Assembly: GCA_905221605.1 (NCBI GenBank)
Contig: CAJNDS010002546.1
Location: 1,074,044-1,138,043 of the forward strand
DNA length: 64,000 bases
From: Symbiodinium natans
Lineage: Eukaryota > Sar > Dinophyceae > Suessiales > Symbiodiniaceae
Direction: 5' to 3'
Of the stretch, positions 55,688 through 64,000 are shown piece by piece. Position numbers and translations under genes: made by a program. How positions within the stretch are numbered: position 1 is the first letter of the stretch; every line of letters begins with the position of its first letter. Under the pieces are notes generated by a model. The model did no database searches, was not told the origin of the DNA, and saw only the letters and a program-made list of their open reading frames with translations.

Positions 55688-58600
55688 GAGGAGTTCTGCG
55701 CGTTCTCACAGATGAGTCTCCCTCGAAGACTGGAGCAGAACTTGCAGCTCCAGGGTGCCTCTTCCACCTGTTTTTTTCCGGGTTTAGGGTGTCCGGTTTC
55801 AAAAAAGGGCGTAGGGTTTAGGGTTTAGGGTTTAGGGTTTAGGGTTTAGGGGGTTTTAGTTGATGAGCTTCAGGGGTTTCGGGCTTTAGGGTCAGAATGC
55901 CTTGAGGCTGCACAGTGATCCGTGTTAGGCTTCTACCCATGAGGTTTCCTTGAAAGCAGAGGCACACTTGGGCTGGATGCAAGAGAGGGCTTTCAATGGT
56001 GAACTATGAGCGTTTTTTTACCAGGCATCCTGAAGCCGTCTCCGATCCAGCGAGCTGCCATCCCGGTGGCCCTCACTGGACAAGACCTCGTCGGCATCGC
56101 CGCCACCGGCAGCGGCAAGCCTCTTGACCTGAACCGAAACTCACAAGCGGCCCTTGTCGAATTCCTAAGCCCAGGTCGGCCGAAAAACCTTCCCTGAACC
56201 CCAAACCCTACACTACCCCTCCCCCCCGGTCAGTGTTTCCCAGGACGCTGGCCTACTTGCTGCCCCTTCTGCTTCGGGCGCTGTCGGCCGGGCTTCCGGA
56301 AGGTGCCTTTGGCCTGGTTCTTCTGCCAACTCGAGATGCTTGCCCGCAAACGTCTCACCTCCCCCGGACTTTGTGAAAGAAGGCCGCCGCCCAAAATCTG
56401 AAAGAGGGAGCTTGTGGGTTCGGTATGTGTCTACATTGGTTTTCTTACAGCTGTTGAGGACCACTTTGGGCGGACTTGAGTATTGGGGGATCAGCAACCC
56501 GTGCCCTGTCACCCGTACTTTTCTGGGGTGCCCTGTATCAGAGGCGAGCACCTTAGAGGAAGCCTCCTCTTGGGATGTTCCCCCTTACACTAGCAGTCCT
56601 TAGTAGGGAATTGTAGTCGCGGGGTACTGTAATCCCTACTGAGGACTTTTACTATGAGACCCTAAACCCTAAACCCTAAACCCTAAACCCTAAAGTCCCC
56701 TCCTCCCTGATTCAGACTCTCAAGGAACTGGCTCTCCAAGTCGCTGCCTGCGCCGATGCGCTGCTGGGCTCGAGCCAGGACAAGGCGGATGATTCGGGTT
56801 ACTTTAGGGTTTAGGGTTTTTTTTGGGATTGTTTTTTTTGGGGATTCTTTGGGGTTTTAGGGGTTTTAGGGTTTCGGGATTAGGGGCTTCAGGTTTTTGA
56901 GAGAACTTGGGGGACAACCTATTGGGGGCTTTCATGCCCCCTTTCAAGAAGGGTTTAGGGCTCGGGTCCCTGTAAAGCGTCCTGGAGCATCGCTGGAGCC
57001 CGAAAAACCCCGAAACCCGAACCCCCATTCTCCCTATGCACATTGGGGGGGGGGGGCGCGGTTTCGAGCTGTTCGAGTTTTTTCGAGTTTTCTCTGCTTG
57101 TTGTGGAAGGATGCTGCCCAGACCTTGGATGTTGAGAGCCACGACGAAGCCCTGCCACTCAGCGGAGTTTTGTTCGAAGATCCTGAAGTTGACTTCGGAG
57201 CGGTGTTTTCAAAATTGGAAAAGCAGGCGTTAGATCCAAGGAGACGTGCAAAGAACAGGGTTCCGGAAGCTTAAGAAGTCGTAGCTCTCTCTGCATGACG
57301 CGGCGCGCGGACTGCCCCACATGACTCCGGTACCCATCCCCGAGTCCCTGAACCCATCTCCTAAACCCTAATCCCTTAAACCCCTAAACCCCATAAACAC
57401 CTTCCCTTAAGCAGACCCTGAAAGCCAGGTCCCGAGTTTCGGTGGTTTCGATCTGGGGAGGGGCGCCCCGATGGGAGCAGCAGCACCAGCTGCAGCATGG
57501 GAGGAAGTGGCCACACCGGCAGCTTCCAGGCACGCCAGAGGGGCCACTTAGGTGCTGGGCTGTGGGGTTTGGGGTTTAGGGTTTAGGGTTTGGGGTTTGG
57601 GGCAAAGGGTTTAGGGCTTGCTGGAGGGATGTGGTGTCCTAGCGCCCACATGTGCGCACGCGTCCGCGTGCATTACCCCGGCGCGTCCGTTTCGGAAAGC
57701 CGTCCTGTCCACAGGCCATGCATGGGTTATTGCTGCTACACCCGGGCGACTGCTGGACTTGATCTGCAGTGAGGTGGACGAAGGTGGGACAGTTTGAGGA
57801 AGTTCTGGGGCTGGTAGAGGGCGGTGGGTGATCCATGTTTCCTTTCCATGTTCTCCTAATTGCTTAAGAACACCGAAAAACAAACATTTTCCTCCTTATA
57901 AGGGCAATATAGGGATTCTTATTTTTATTCTTTTGGGGTTCTGAGGTGTATCCGAGATCATCTCAGCGGGGATTCTGAAAAGCCCTGGGAGTTCGAAGGC
58001 CGACGCCCGTTGCACGGCGTTCGCGTGCTGGTGTTGGACGAGGGGGACAGGACGCAGGGCACAGGGCCATCTGCATATTTCCGCATGTGCAGGGGCTTTT
58101 GGGGTCAGCCGAAAGGGCTCCGGGCTCCCCTAAGACTCCCTCTGAGGATGTCTCCAGGGTTTAGGGCTTAGGGGGTTTAGGGTTTAGGGTTCAAGTCTCC
58201 CTGTCAGGATGTTGGAGGAGGGCCTGGGAGACCAACTCGATGCCGTGGCACGCGCCCTCATTGTCTTTAACTCACAGAAGCCGTGATTTTGGGAGGGGGG
58301 GGATGCTCCGAGATGCTCTGAGATGCTCCGCTCACGACGCGGCAAGGCTCGACACACAGCGCTGCTCCGGCAGACGCTCTTCTTTTCTGCCACGTGGTGT
58401 GAGGGCAAGGCCTGCCTGCTTCTTGTAGGCCTCTCAAATTGGTTCCCCCAGGGGAGATGTTTTCTTGCGAGGTAGGGCTCCAAGCTTCGTGCTTGTGCCG
58501 ACAGTCTCCGGCCGTTGCCCCAGCGGTGGGTTTTGCGAAGCTTGGACTTGAGGGGCAGCCGCTCAGGTCATGGTGCAGGTTGGTTCAGGCCCATCGACAG

Positions 58601-61600
58601 GGGAGCCGGCGAAGCAGTTGGTAGTGTCACTTTGATTAGGGGGGGGGGGGGGGGGGGGGCAAGATGCTCTTTCCACAAGAAGGGGCTGTTACTTTGGAGT
58701 GCCGGCCGCTTGAAGTTTCGTCTATAGTCTGTAGGTGTTCAAATGGGATGAGAAACTTTTTCCGTTCCCGGGTGTTGCTGGGCATCGCTTCGAGCAGGCG
58801 ATTCCAGCGATCAGTTGACAACGAGTCTGGCAAACAGGCCGGTGGCTTCCAGGATTCTTCCGGCCTGGGAGACCCACCCCTTGCCTGGGAGGAACATACT
58901 TCAAATGGTTGAAGTGTTCGACCAGGAGGAGTCGGAGGACAGAGCAACGTGCTGCAACCCAGTTTTGTAAGTTTTGTAACCCTGCAACTCTCAAGCTACC
59001 AAAACTCTCCCACACCCCAGATCCCGCAATCGAACCCCTGCGGAGTGCGCGGGACGCAACGCAACCTACGAGCCCTCAATTCTGCCCTGCACCTGCAAGT
59101 CCACCACTTGCTGCGTCCTTGCGAAGCCTGCGCCATGGGAGGAAGAGCGGGAAACGCGGAAACTGTCGCGTCTTCTTGAGCTTCTGAGAGACTCGATTGC
59201 AAGGATATTCTGAACCCAGCCACCTCCTGAAAAAAACATAGTGGTGTGGCAGCGAGCCCGGTTGTTCGAGGGTCGATTGTGATTGGCAGCGTAGAGGGGG
59301 CGGGGCTGACGTAATTACCTTGCCCACCTTATGCGGTTGAGGGTCGAAACCAGAAACCTCACAGCACACCCAAACCCGAAGCTTCCCTCCAAGGCCCTAA
59401 GCCAAGCTAATCCCCCCGGTTTTTGCTTCAGGACTCGAGCTTCAGGCGCGCTCAGTCTGCAGGGTTGGGGGGCACACTTGGCAATTCACATGGGCTTTTT
59501 CTGGAGGTTGGAGGAGATTCGGAGGAGAAAGAAAGGCCTCTCTTCAAGGCCTTGGTGTTCTGCATGACAAAGAAGTTTGCAGACTCTCAGACCTATCTCT
59601 CAGTGGCAAGATTTGCTGCTTTTGTTTTTTGTTCTTGCTTAGACGGGCTGCCTGGCACGTGCAAGCACCAAGGACTGTTTGGTAGAGAAGCTGAACGAAG
59701 CCAGCTGCTTGGCAGCCCGAAGGCCTTTCTTTAACAAACCGATCATGTGGAGAGCGATGCTGGCTGAGAGTTGCCAGCAGGCTCAAACTCTGGATTGACC
59801 TGGGCATTTAGGGTTTAGGGTTTAGGATTTAGGGTTCAGGGTTTAGGGTTTACGGTTTAGGGTTTAGCATTTGTCATTGCCAGCTAGACCAATCAACGTT
59901 CTCTTGGTTGAGATTGCGACAATGCGGAGTTCCATGTACCTGTTCCGGAACCTGGCGTTGCAGAAGATACAATATCCGTACAACGTCTGAGCAACAAAAG
60001 AAAGTTATCGTTCTGTATGCGAAGGAGAAGAAACAACGACCATCCTGAGCGTGGGAGGTGGAGCCGAGGTATGTGAGATCATGCAGAAAGCAGCAGAGAA
60101 AGGCGTGCACAAGCCGGAACGTCGCAAGACACATCGCAACACGCAGAAAGGAACAGGGGAGACCCCGATGGCGGTAACCCTTAGCCCCCATTGCCTCGGG
60201 ACATCAGGAGCCTGAAGTGCAAGTCGCTGAAGGGGCCCACGCTTGGCCCCACGTGTTTTGCAACATTTTTTTGCATTTGGCCTGTCGTGCAAAGTGCCAT
60301 GTCTGGAGACATCTGGAGAGCTCGAGGTCCTCCAAGTGTCGTAGGGGCTTTATGTGCTTGTCCTACATCTTCCGAGATGCTCCGGAGCACAGCTTTGCTT
60401 GTCGGCCCTTCCCACGACCGCAGCTACAGAACCCGAGGCTGTGAAGCAGTCGCTATCCATGGCAACAAGACACAAGATGATCCTTGCCTTCACAATGAAA
60501 GTGCCAGTCTTGTTTCATTGCATTCCTTAGTGCCAATCGATTCCACGGCACGCTGTCGGAAAGTTGAAGCTGCAGCCAGCAAAGTGCCGCAGAGCTTCTG
60601 CAAGGAGCGCTTGTTCAATCTCGACTTGTTCGCGAACTCAAAACCGTTGCCCGGCAGCAAACCCAGCTATACTCGCAGCCAAGCAGGTGCAGTGGCAGTA
60701 GAGACGGATGGGGTTTCCGAAGTTAGGGGTACCTCGTTTGGGTCCCTAATATAAGGGGATCCTACTATTTGGAGGTCTATATTAAGGGGTCAACCCTAAA
60801 CCCTAAACCCTAAACCCCCGCGCAGTGCGGGTGGCGAAACCCAAACCCTAAACCCTAAACTCTAAACCCTAAACCGTAAACCCTAAACCCTAAACCCTGA
60901 ACCCTATTTTCCGAAAGCCCCCCATGTCGGGGGGGACAGTAGCAGGTCGGGCCCTCGCATCCTCGTGGCGACGGACGTCTTGGGCCGTGGAATCGACCTG
61001 CCCAACGTGCTGCTTGGCAGCTCTGAAGGGGTGACTTAAGGGGGTTTAGGGTTTAGGGTTTAGGGTTTAGGGTTTAGGGTTAGGGTTGGAATGTTCCCCT
61101 TATACTAACAGCTCCTGAATCGGAATTATACTAGGGGGTACTCTAATCCCTGCTAGGGACTGTTAGTGTAAGGGGGAACATCCCAAGGGATGACTTTGGC
61201 TGTGTGTAGCTGCCTTGGATGCAGCGTATGCCCAGAACAAACAGGGCCCTGATCGGAAAGCGTCGGGGGCCCCGTTCACAAAATACAGCAGGGGCCCCAT
61301 GCACACAACATGCCCATAAAACACTTGCAAAACCACGGTGTCTATGGTGCAGATAATAAGGGGCGGGGTCGAGCCTCCAAAAGATGAGATGTCCGCGATC
61401 CATTTTGGTATGTCTGTTGCAGAGAGCGCGCCTGAAGGACCCATGTCTTCGTGTTCGATATGCCGGGATGCATTGAAGACTACATCCATCGCATAGGACG
61501 CACAGCACGAGGACTGGATGGGCAGGCGCAGTTGCGTTGTTTCGTTGTTTCGAAAGCACCTAGGCTTTTGGTTGCCCCTCCGCTCACATCGTTGGGCATG

Positions 61601-62189
61601 TCTTGCCACTGATGGTATCAGCCACTTGTCGGCCAGGGAAAGGCCATCACGTTCTTCGAGTTCGCGCCCTGCGTGCCGCAGCTGGCAAAGGAGGGCATGA
61701 TTCTTGAATTCCATGGTCTGCTTCCTTCGGCCACATGAACGCTGTAACAAGCCACGCGTACCTCACTGAGTGCAGCATGGTGCAGCACCGGCATGGACCC
61801 GGATGGGGTCTCGGCTGACTGGCCGGAGCAACTCCCGAAGCAGAGTCGAAAGCACTTTTGGGCTTTGTGTGTGTGTGTGTGTGTGTGCTCGTGGTTTGTT
61901 GGCGGGTGCTTCGTTTGCAAATTCTTGATCTCCCTCTTCGCAGCCTATGAAAACCTGCTGTGGTTTGAGGCTCTCATGCTAACATGTGTACGCATTTTTC
62001 GGGGAAGCCCTCGTGTTCGATCAAATTTTTTTGTTTTCATGTTTGAGGCATACATCTCGATGCAGCAATTCAGAAATTCTGCGGATGTGAGATAAGCACC
62101 ATGGAGTCGGTGTTCAATGCCAGGAGCTAATGGTGCACTTGGACGAGTGTGCGCAGGAAATCCCTGCAGAACTGCAGCAGATAGCAGAG
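55688..62189 (+). CDS. DEAD-box RNA helicase, at least 15 exons
   Basis: ATP-dependent RNA helicase. Firm exons by frame: 55688-55754, 56025-56118, 56244-56334, 56725-~56790, 57999-58050, 58208-58253, 58347-58396, 59549-~59600, ~60944-61008, 61438-61525, 61637-61690, 62124-62189. Approximate ones lie near 57.42-57.50, 58.57-58.63, 59.12-59.20 and 60.43-60.48 kb. Motifs in order: 'KPSPIQRAAIP' (Q), 'GIAATGSGK' joined to 'TLAYLLPLLL' (I), 'VLLPTR' joined to 'ELALQVAA' (Ia), 'VSVVSIWGGAP' (GG), 'VLVLDEGDR' joined to 'MLEEGLGDQLDAVAR' (II, with Gly for Ala), 'QTLFFSATW' (III), 'ALVFCMTKKFADS' (IV), 'AVAIHGNKTQDD', 'ILVATDVLGRGIDLPN' (V), 'DYIHRIGRTARG' (VI), then 'GKAITFFEF' and 'ELMVHLDECAQEIPAELQQ'. 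Donors are mainly GC and GA. Both ends are open: the start is not identified and further exons may follow 62189. Which DEAD-box subfamily is uncertain. Confidence 0.85.
55808..55856 (+). repeat. Intronic TTTAGGG array
   Basis: Six TTTAGGG units in the intron after the first firm helicase exon. Confidence 0.85.
56574..56655. repeat. Hairpin element, family A, copy 2
   Basis: Left arm 'gatgttcccccttacactag' plus 'cagtccttagtaggga', right arm 'taatccctactgaggac'. The outermost part of the right arm is missing and is replaced directly by a CCCTAAA array. It lies in a helicase intron. Confidence 0.75.
56658..56697 (-). repeat. CCCTAAA array before motif Ia exon
   Basis: Five perfect CCCTAAA units, ending 27 bases before the exon at 56725. 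Confidence 0.88.
56799..56885 (+). repeat. TTTAGGG-type repeats after motif Ia exon
   Basis: Two perfect TTTAGGG units and decayed 'ggggttttagg' sequence just after the exon at 56725-~56790. Confidence 0.75.
57357..57395 (-). repeat. CCCTAAA-type repeats before the GG-motif exon
   Basis: Four to five CCCTAAA-type units upstream of the exon near 57.42 kb; TTTAGGG units follow it at 57566-57613. Confidence 0.75.
57566..57613 (+). repeat. TTTAGGG-type repeats after the GG-motif exon
   Basis: About six TTTAGGG and TTTGGGG units. Confidence 0.8.
57875..57960. repeat. Dispersed element, family C, copy 1
   Basis: Contains 'ccttataagggcaatatagg' and 'ttttggggttct'. The same unit recurs about three times at 63000-63215. 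It lies in a helicase intron. Confidence 0.6.
58155..58192 (+). repeat. TTTAGGG-type repeats
   Basis: About five units in the intron that interrupts the helicase motif II region. Confidence 0.8.
58639..58659 (+). repeat. Run of 21 G
   Basis: Homopolymer in a helicase intron; length is probably unreliable. Confidence 0.9.
59806..59870 (+). repeat. Intronic TTTAGGG array
   Basis: About nine TTTAGGG-type units in the intron between helicase motifs IV and the HGNK exon. Confidence 0.85.
60733..60792. repeat. Dispersed element, family B, copy 3
   Basis: Contains 'gggtccctaatataagggga', 'tcctactatttgg' and 'tatattaaggggtc', and passes directly into a CCCTAAA array. Confidence 0.5.
60793..60907 (-). 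repeat. CCCTAAA array before motif V exon
   Basis: About a dozen CCCTAAA units in two groups, ending some 35 bases before the motif V exon; a TTTAGGG array follows that exon at 61037-61088. Confidence 0.88.
61037..61088 (+). repeat. TTTAGGG array after motif V exon
   Basis: Seven TTTAGGG units beginning about 30 bases after the end of the motif V exon, followed at once by a hairpin element. Confidence 0.88.
61091..61182. repeat. Hairpin element, family A, copy 3
   Basis: The most complete copy. Left arm 'atgttccccttatactaaca' plus 'gctcctgaatcggaatta' pairs with right arm 'taatccctgctaggga' plus 'ctgttagtgtaagggggaac' over about 38 bp, around a loop containing 'gggggtact'. No open frame is present. 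It is MITE-like in form, but I cannot see clear target duplications. Confidence 0.8.
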
Positions 62190-63000
62190 GCGCATGTTGC
62201 AGACGGGTCTTGCTTTTTGTATCTTTTGTGTGCTTGTGGCCGTTGTCTTGGGGAGGCGTGAAACGATCATGTTGTGAGCTTTTACCAAGCAGAGGACGTT
62301 TCTTCTGGGCGGCGGCTTCAAAGCAAGAAGCAGCGCACACGGGAGCAGGACTGGGATGCTTGGTGGGTAACTTCTTGGGGCGTTCCAAAAGCCTTCAAGT
62401 ACCTCAGTGAGATCACATAGCACGCTGACCTGCTCAGGGCAATGCGCATGGCGACCAGCAGTCCACCAGCATCTGGGAAGCATTGCCGTTCTCAGCGTGT
62501 AGTTTTTGCGAGGCTTTGCGAGATCATCAAACCTCGATTGTAACGGGTTCGCGCTGGGTGGGGGGAAGGGGGGGAGATTGTTCTTCAAGCTGGGAAGAGG
62601 TCCTGCAGATCTCGCGACGCCGGAAGAGCTGGGAGAGTGGAACGCCGGTGGATATCGGCGCCTCAGCTCTTTTGTGTGGATGTAGTCTGAGGGCGTGTGT
62701 GGCACATCCACTGCATTTGTTGCCATTGCGCTTAAACGGTGAAAGGGAACAGATTCCGCATGCTTGGCATGTGTGGCTCAGGTCATGGATGTTTGCAACT
62801 TGGCTTGGTGTTTTAGAAGAACTGGATGGAGTACAGCCGCTTTTTTGCTTATGAGGTTGTGGGGTTGGAGCAGGAGAACCGGGCAACAGACATGCCTTGC
62901 AAGGAGAACGCGAACCTCAACAACGGCAAGGCTAGCCAGGTCACCTGATTCTCGAAGTTGGGCACCTTATGAAGAATAAGACCTCCAGAGCACGAAGCGC
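62190..63000 (+). other. Possible 3' exons of the helicase gene
   Basis: Beyond the last firm helicase exon, the stretch near 62612-62665 reads 'LATPEELGEWNAGGYRRL' in one frame after an AG, and 62880-62948 reads 'ENRATDMPCKENANLNNGKA' up to a stop. Either could be a terminal exon, but phase with 62189 does not decide it. Confidence 0.3.
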
Positions 63001-63220
63001 TCAAGAACCCCCCCCAAAAAAACTCTTACAAGGGTAGAAAAGGGATTCTTATCTTGAATCTTGTATATTTTGGGGGGTTCTTAACCAAATCCTTTCTTGT
63101 AAGGACAAAATAGGGGTCATTATCATTATTCAGTTTTTTTGTGGGGGGGTTCTTTTTCCAAGGGTAGTTAGAATATTCTTTCTTATAAGGGTAAAACAAG
63201 GGACTCTTAATCAAGTAGAG
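63000..63220. repeat. Dispersed element, family C, three tandem copies
   Basis: Three imperfect copies of a 70-80 bp unit of the form 'cttataagggtaaaataggg' plus 'attcttat' and 'ttttggggggttctt'. Confidence 0.65.
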
Positions 63221-63323
63221 TCGTCCTGGAGAGGACAGCGGCTGGCTTGTCTTCAAGAAGGCAGGAGTCCTGCACACGGACCGCGGCTCTGGGAGCTGGC
63301 AGCTGGAGGAGGAGTCAAACCTG

Positions 63324-63395
63324 GATTTAGGGTTTAGGGGTTGAGGGTTTGGGGTTGAGGGTTTAGGGTTTATGGTTTAGAGCGTAGAGCCTGGG
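63324..63395 (+). repeat. Degenerate TTTAGGG array
   Basis: About eight TTTAGGG-type units, many altered. Confidence 0.75.
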
Positions 63396-63552
63396 TTCAA
63401 AAATGGTTTAGAGCGGAACTCTGCTAAAGGCAGGAAGGCCCTAGTCCGTGGTTAAAAAGGGCGTAAATCTGCCCCTTGAGGGCTCTGTGTGTAGGGGAGG
63501 AGGGAATATGTTTCATGTGATGAGTTCTGTGCTCAAGGCTCCTTAAGGCGGT

Positions 63553-63965
63553 GTGAGGGCCAGCCGTGGCCACGTCAGCCACCAGGAGCAGATGCTGGTG
63601 CGCTTCGGTGCGTTTGTGCTCCGCCTGACGCTCCACAAGAAGTGGAATGGGAAGAAGCATCTCAACTTCTGCACTGAGGCGCCTCCGTCCGAGATCTGTC
63701 CTGGAACCTTTTGTGATTTTCGGGTTCGATTGGGCAAGTGTTAGGGCTTAGTTCCGAGGGAGAGAGCAGAAGCGCTACCATGTCACTGCAGCCTCATGCT
63801 GTCCCACACAGTCCCCAGTTGCCCTTCTCGGGTGGCCTGCAACGAAGCACCGAGGATCTCGAAGCTTCCGGGAAGTCCTTGAGCGGCTGGGTCCAGAAAT
63901 CGAAGTCTTACAAGTTCCACGATGCGGGCGCGGATCCTCCCAACGGCGAGGAGTGCCCGCCATGA
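63553..63965 (+). CDS. Uncharacterised exon-like frames at the window end
   Basis: Two + strand frames look protein-like: 63553-63744 ('LRLTLHKKWNGKKHLNFC') and 63780-63965 ('TEDLEASGKSLSGWVQKSKS', ending at a TGA at 63963-63965). They might be exons of one gene or late exons of the helicase. No domain is recognised. Confidence 0.25.
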
Positions 63966-64000
63966 GAAGGCTTCCCTGCGCCAAAGAAGGGGGCCTTTGT

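Noticed and set aside
1-64000. tRNA, rRNA or spliced-leader RNA genes
   Set aside because: I looked for the usual conserved boxes and the dinoflagellate spliced-leader sequence by eye and did not find them. A covariance-model search would be needed to exclude them.

Overview
The window looks like nuclear DNA of a dinoflagellate; I cannot name the genus. Five things point there. (1) Protein genes are cut into many exons, and where joins can be deduced from reading frame the donors are mostly GC, sometimes GA or GT, with acceptors of the AG|G type. (2) Every recognisable gene lies on the + strand. (3) One gene is present as a nearly identical tandem array. (4) TTTAGGG/CCCTAAA telomere-type repeats are scattered through intergenic DNA and introns. 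(5) There are decayed LINE retrotransposons and a membrane protein with a TIR-like 'FLSHTW' motif, both of kinds I associate with dinoflagellates.

Layout. 1-7.39 kb is repeat DNA: a G-rich higher-order repeat, several minisatellites, TA/TG microsatellites and telomere-like arrays. 7.40-9.16 kb holds a TIR-like membrane protein gene. 9.2-17.2 kb is again mostly minisatellites and palindromic repeats without a confident gene. 17.39-32.1 kb is a head-to-tail array of a non-ribosomal-peptide-synthetase-like gene: the 3' tail of one copy, two complete copies (units of 7067 and 7172 bp) and a trailing spacer. 32.4-36.7 kb is a graveyard of LINE fragments in both orientations. 36.7-41.8 kb has no confident gene. 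41.8-42.8 kb is an ankyrin-repeat gene with a frameshift near its 3' end. 43.4-48.8 kb is a multi-exon gene joining a SAP domain, a topoisomerase-type zinc ribbon, a SNF2 helicase of the SMARCAL1/ZRANB3 class and a C-terminal HNH domain. 49-54.8 kb contains a SAM-dependent methyltransferase gene. 55.7-62.2 kb (perhaps further) contains a DEAD-box RNA helicase split into at least 15 exons.

Functions. Each NRPS-like copy would activate an amino or carboxylic acid as an adenylate, load it on a carrier domain and pass it to a membrane-embedded terminal domain with left-handed beta-helix repeats. The SNF2-HNH protein is expected to act on stalled or branched DNA forks, and the DEAD-box protein on RNA. 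I see no metabolic link between neighbours.

The points most worth a second look are the NRPS-like array with its degenerate second adenylation domain, the SAP-ribbon-SNF2-HNH architecture, the inverted telomere-like repeats around single exons, and a family of about 90-bp hairpin elements sitting in or near introns. Exon boundaries given below were chosen by reading-frame continuity and family knowledge, not by transcripts.
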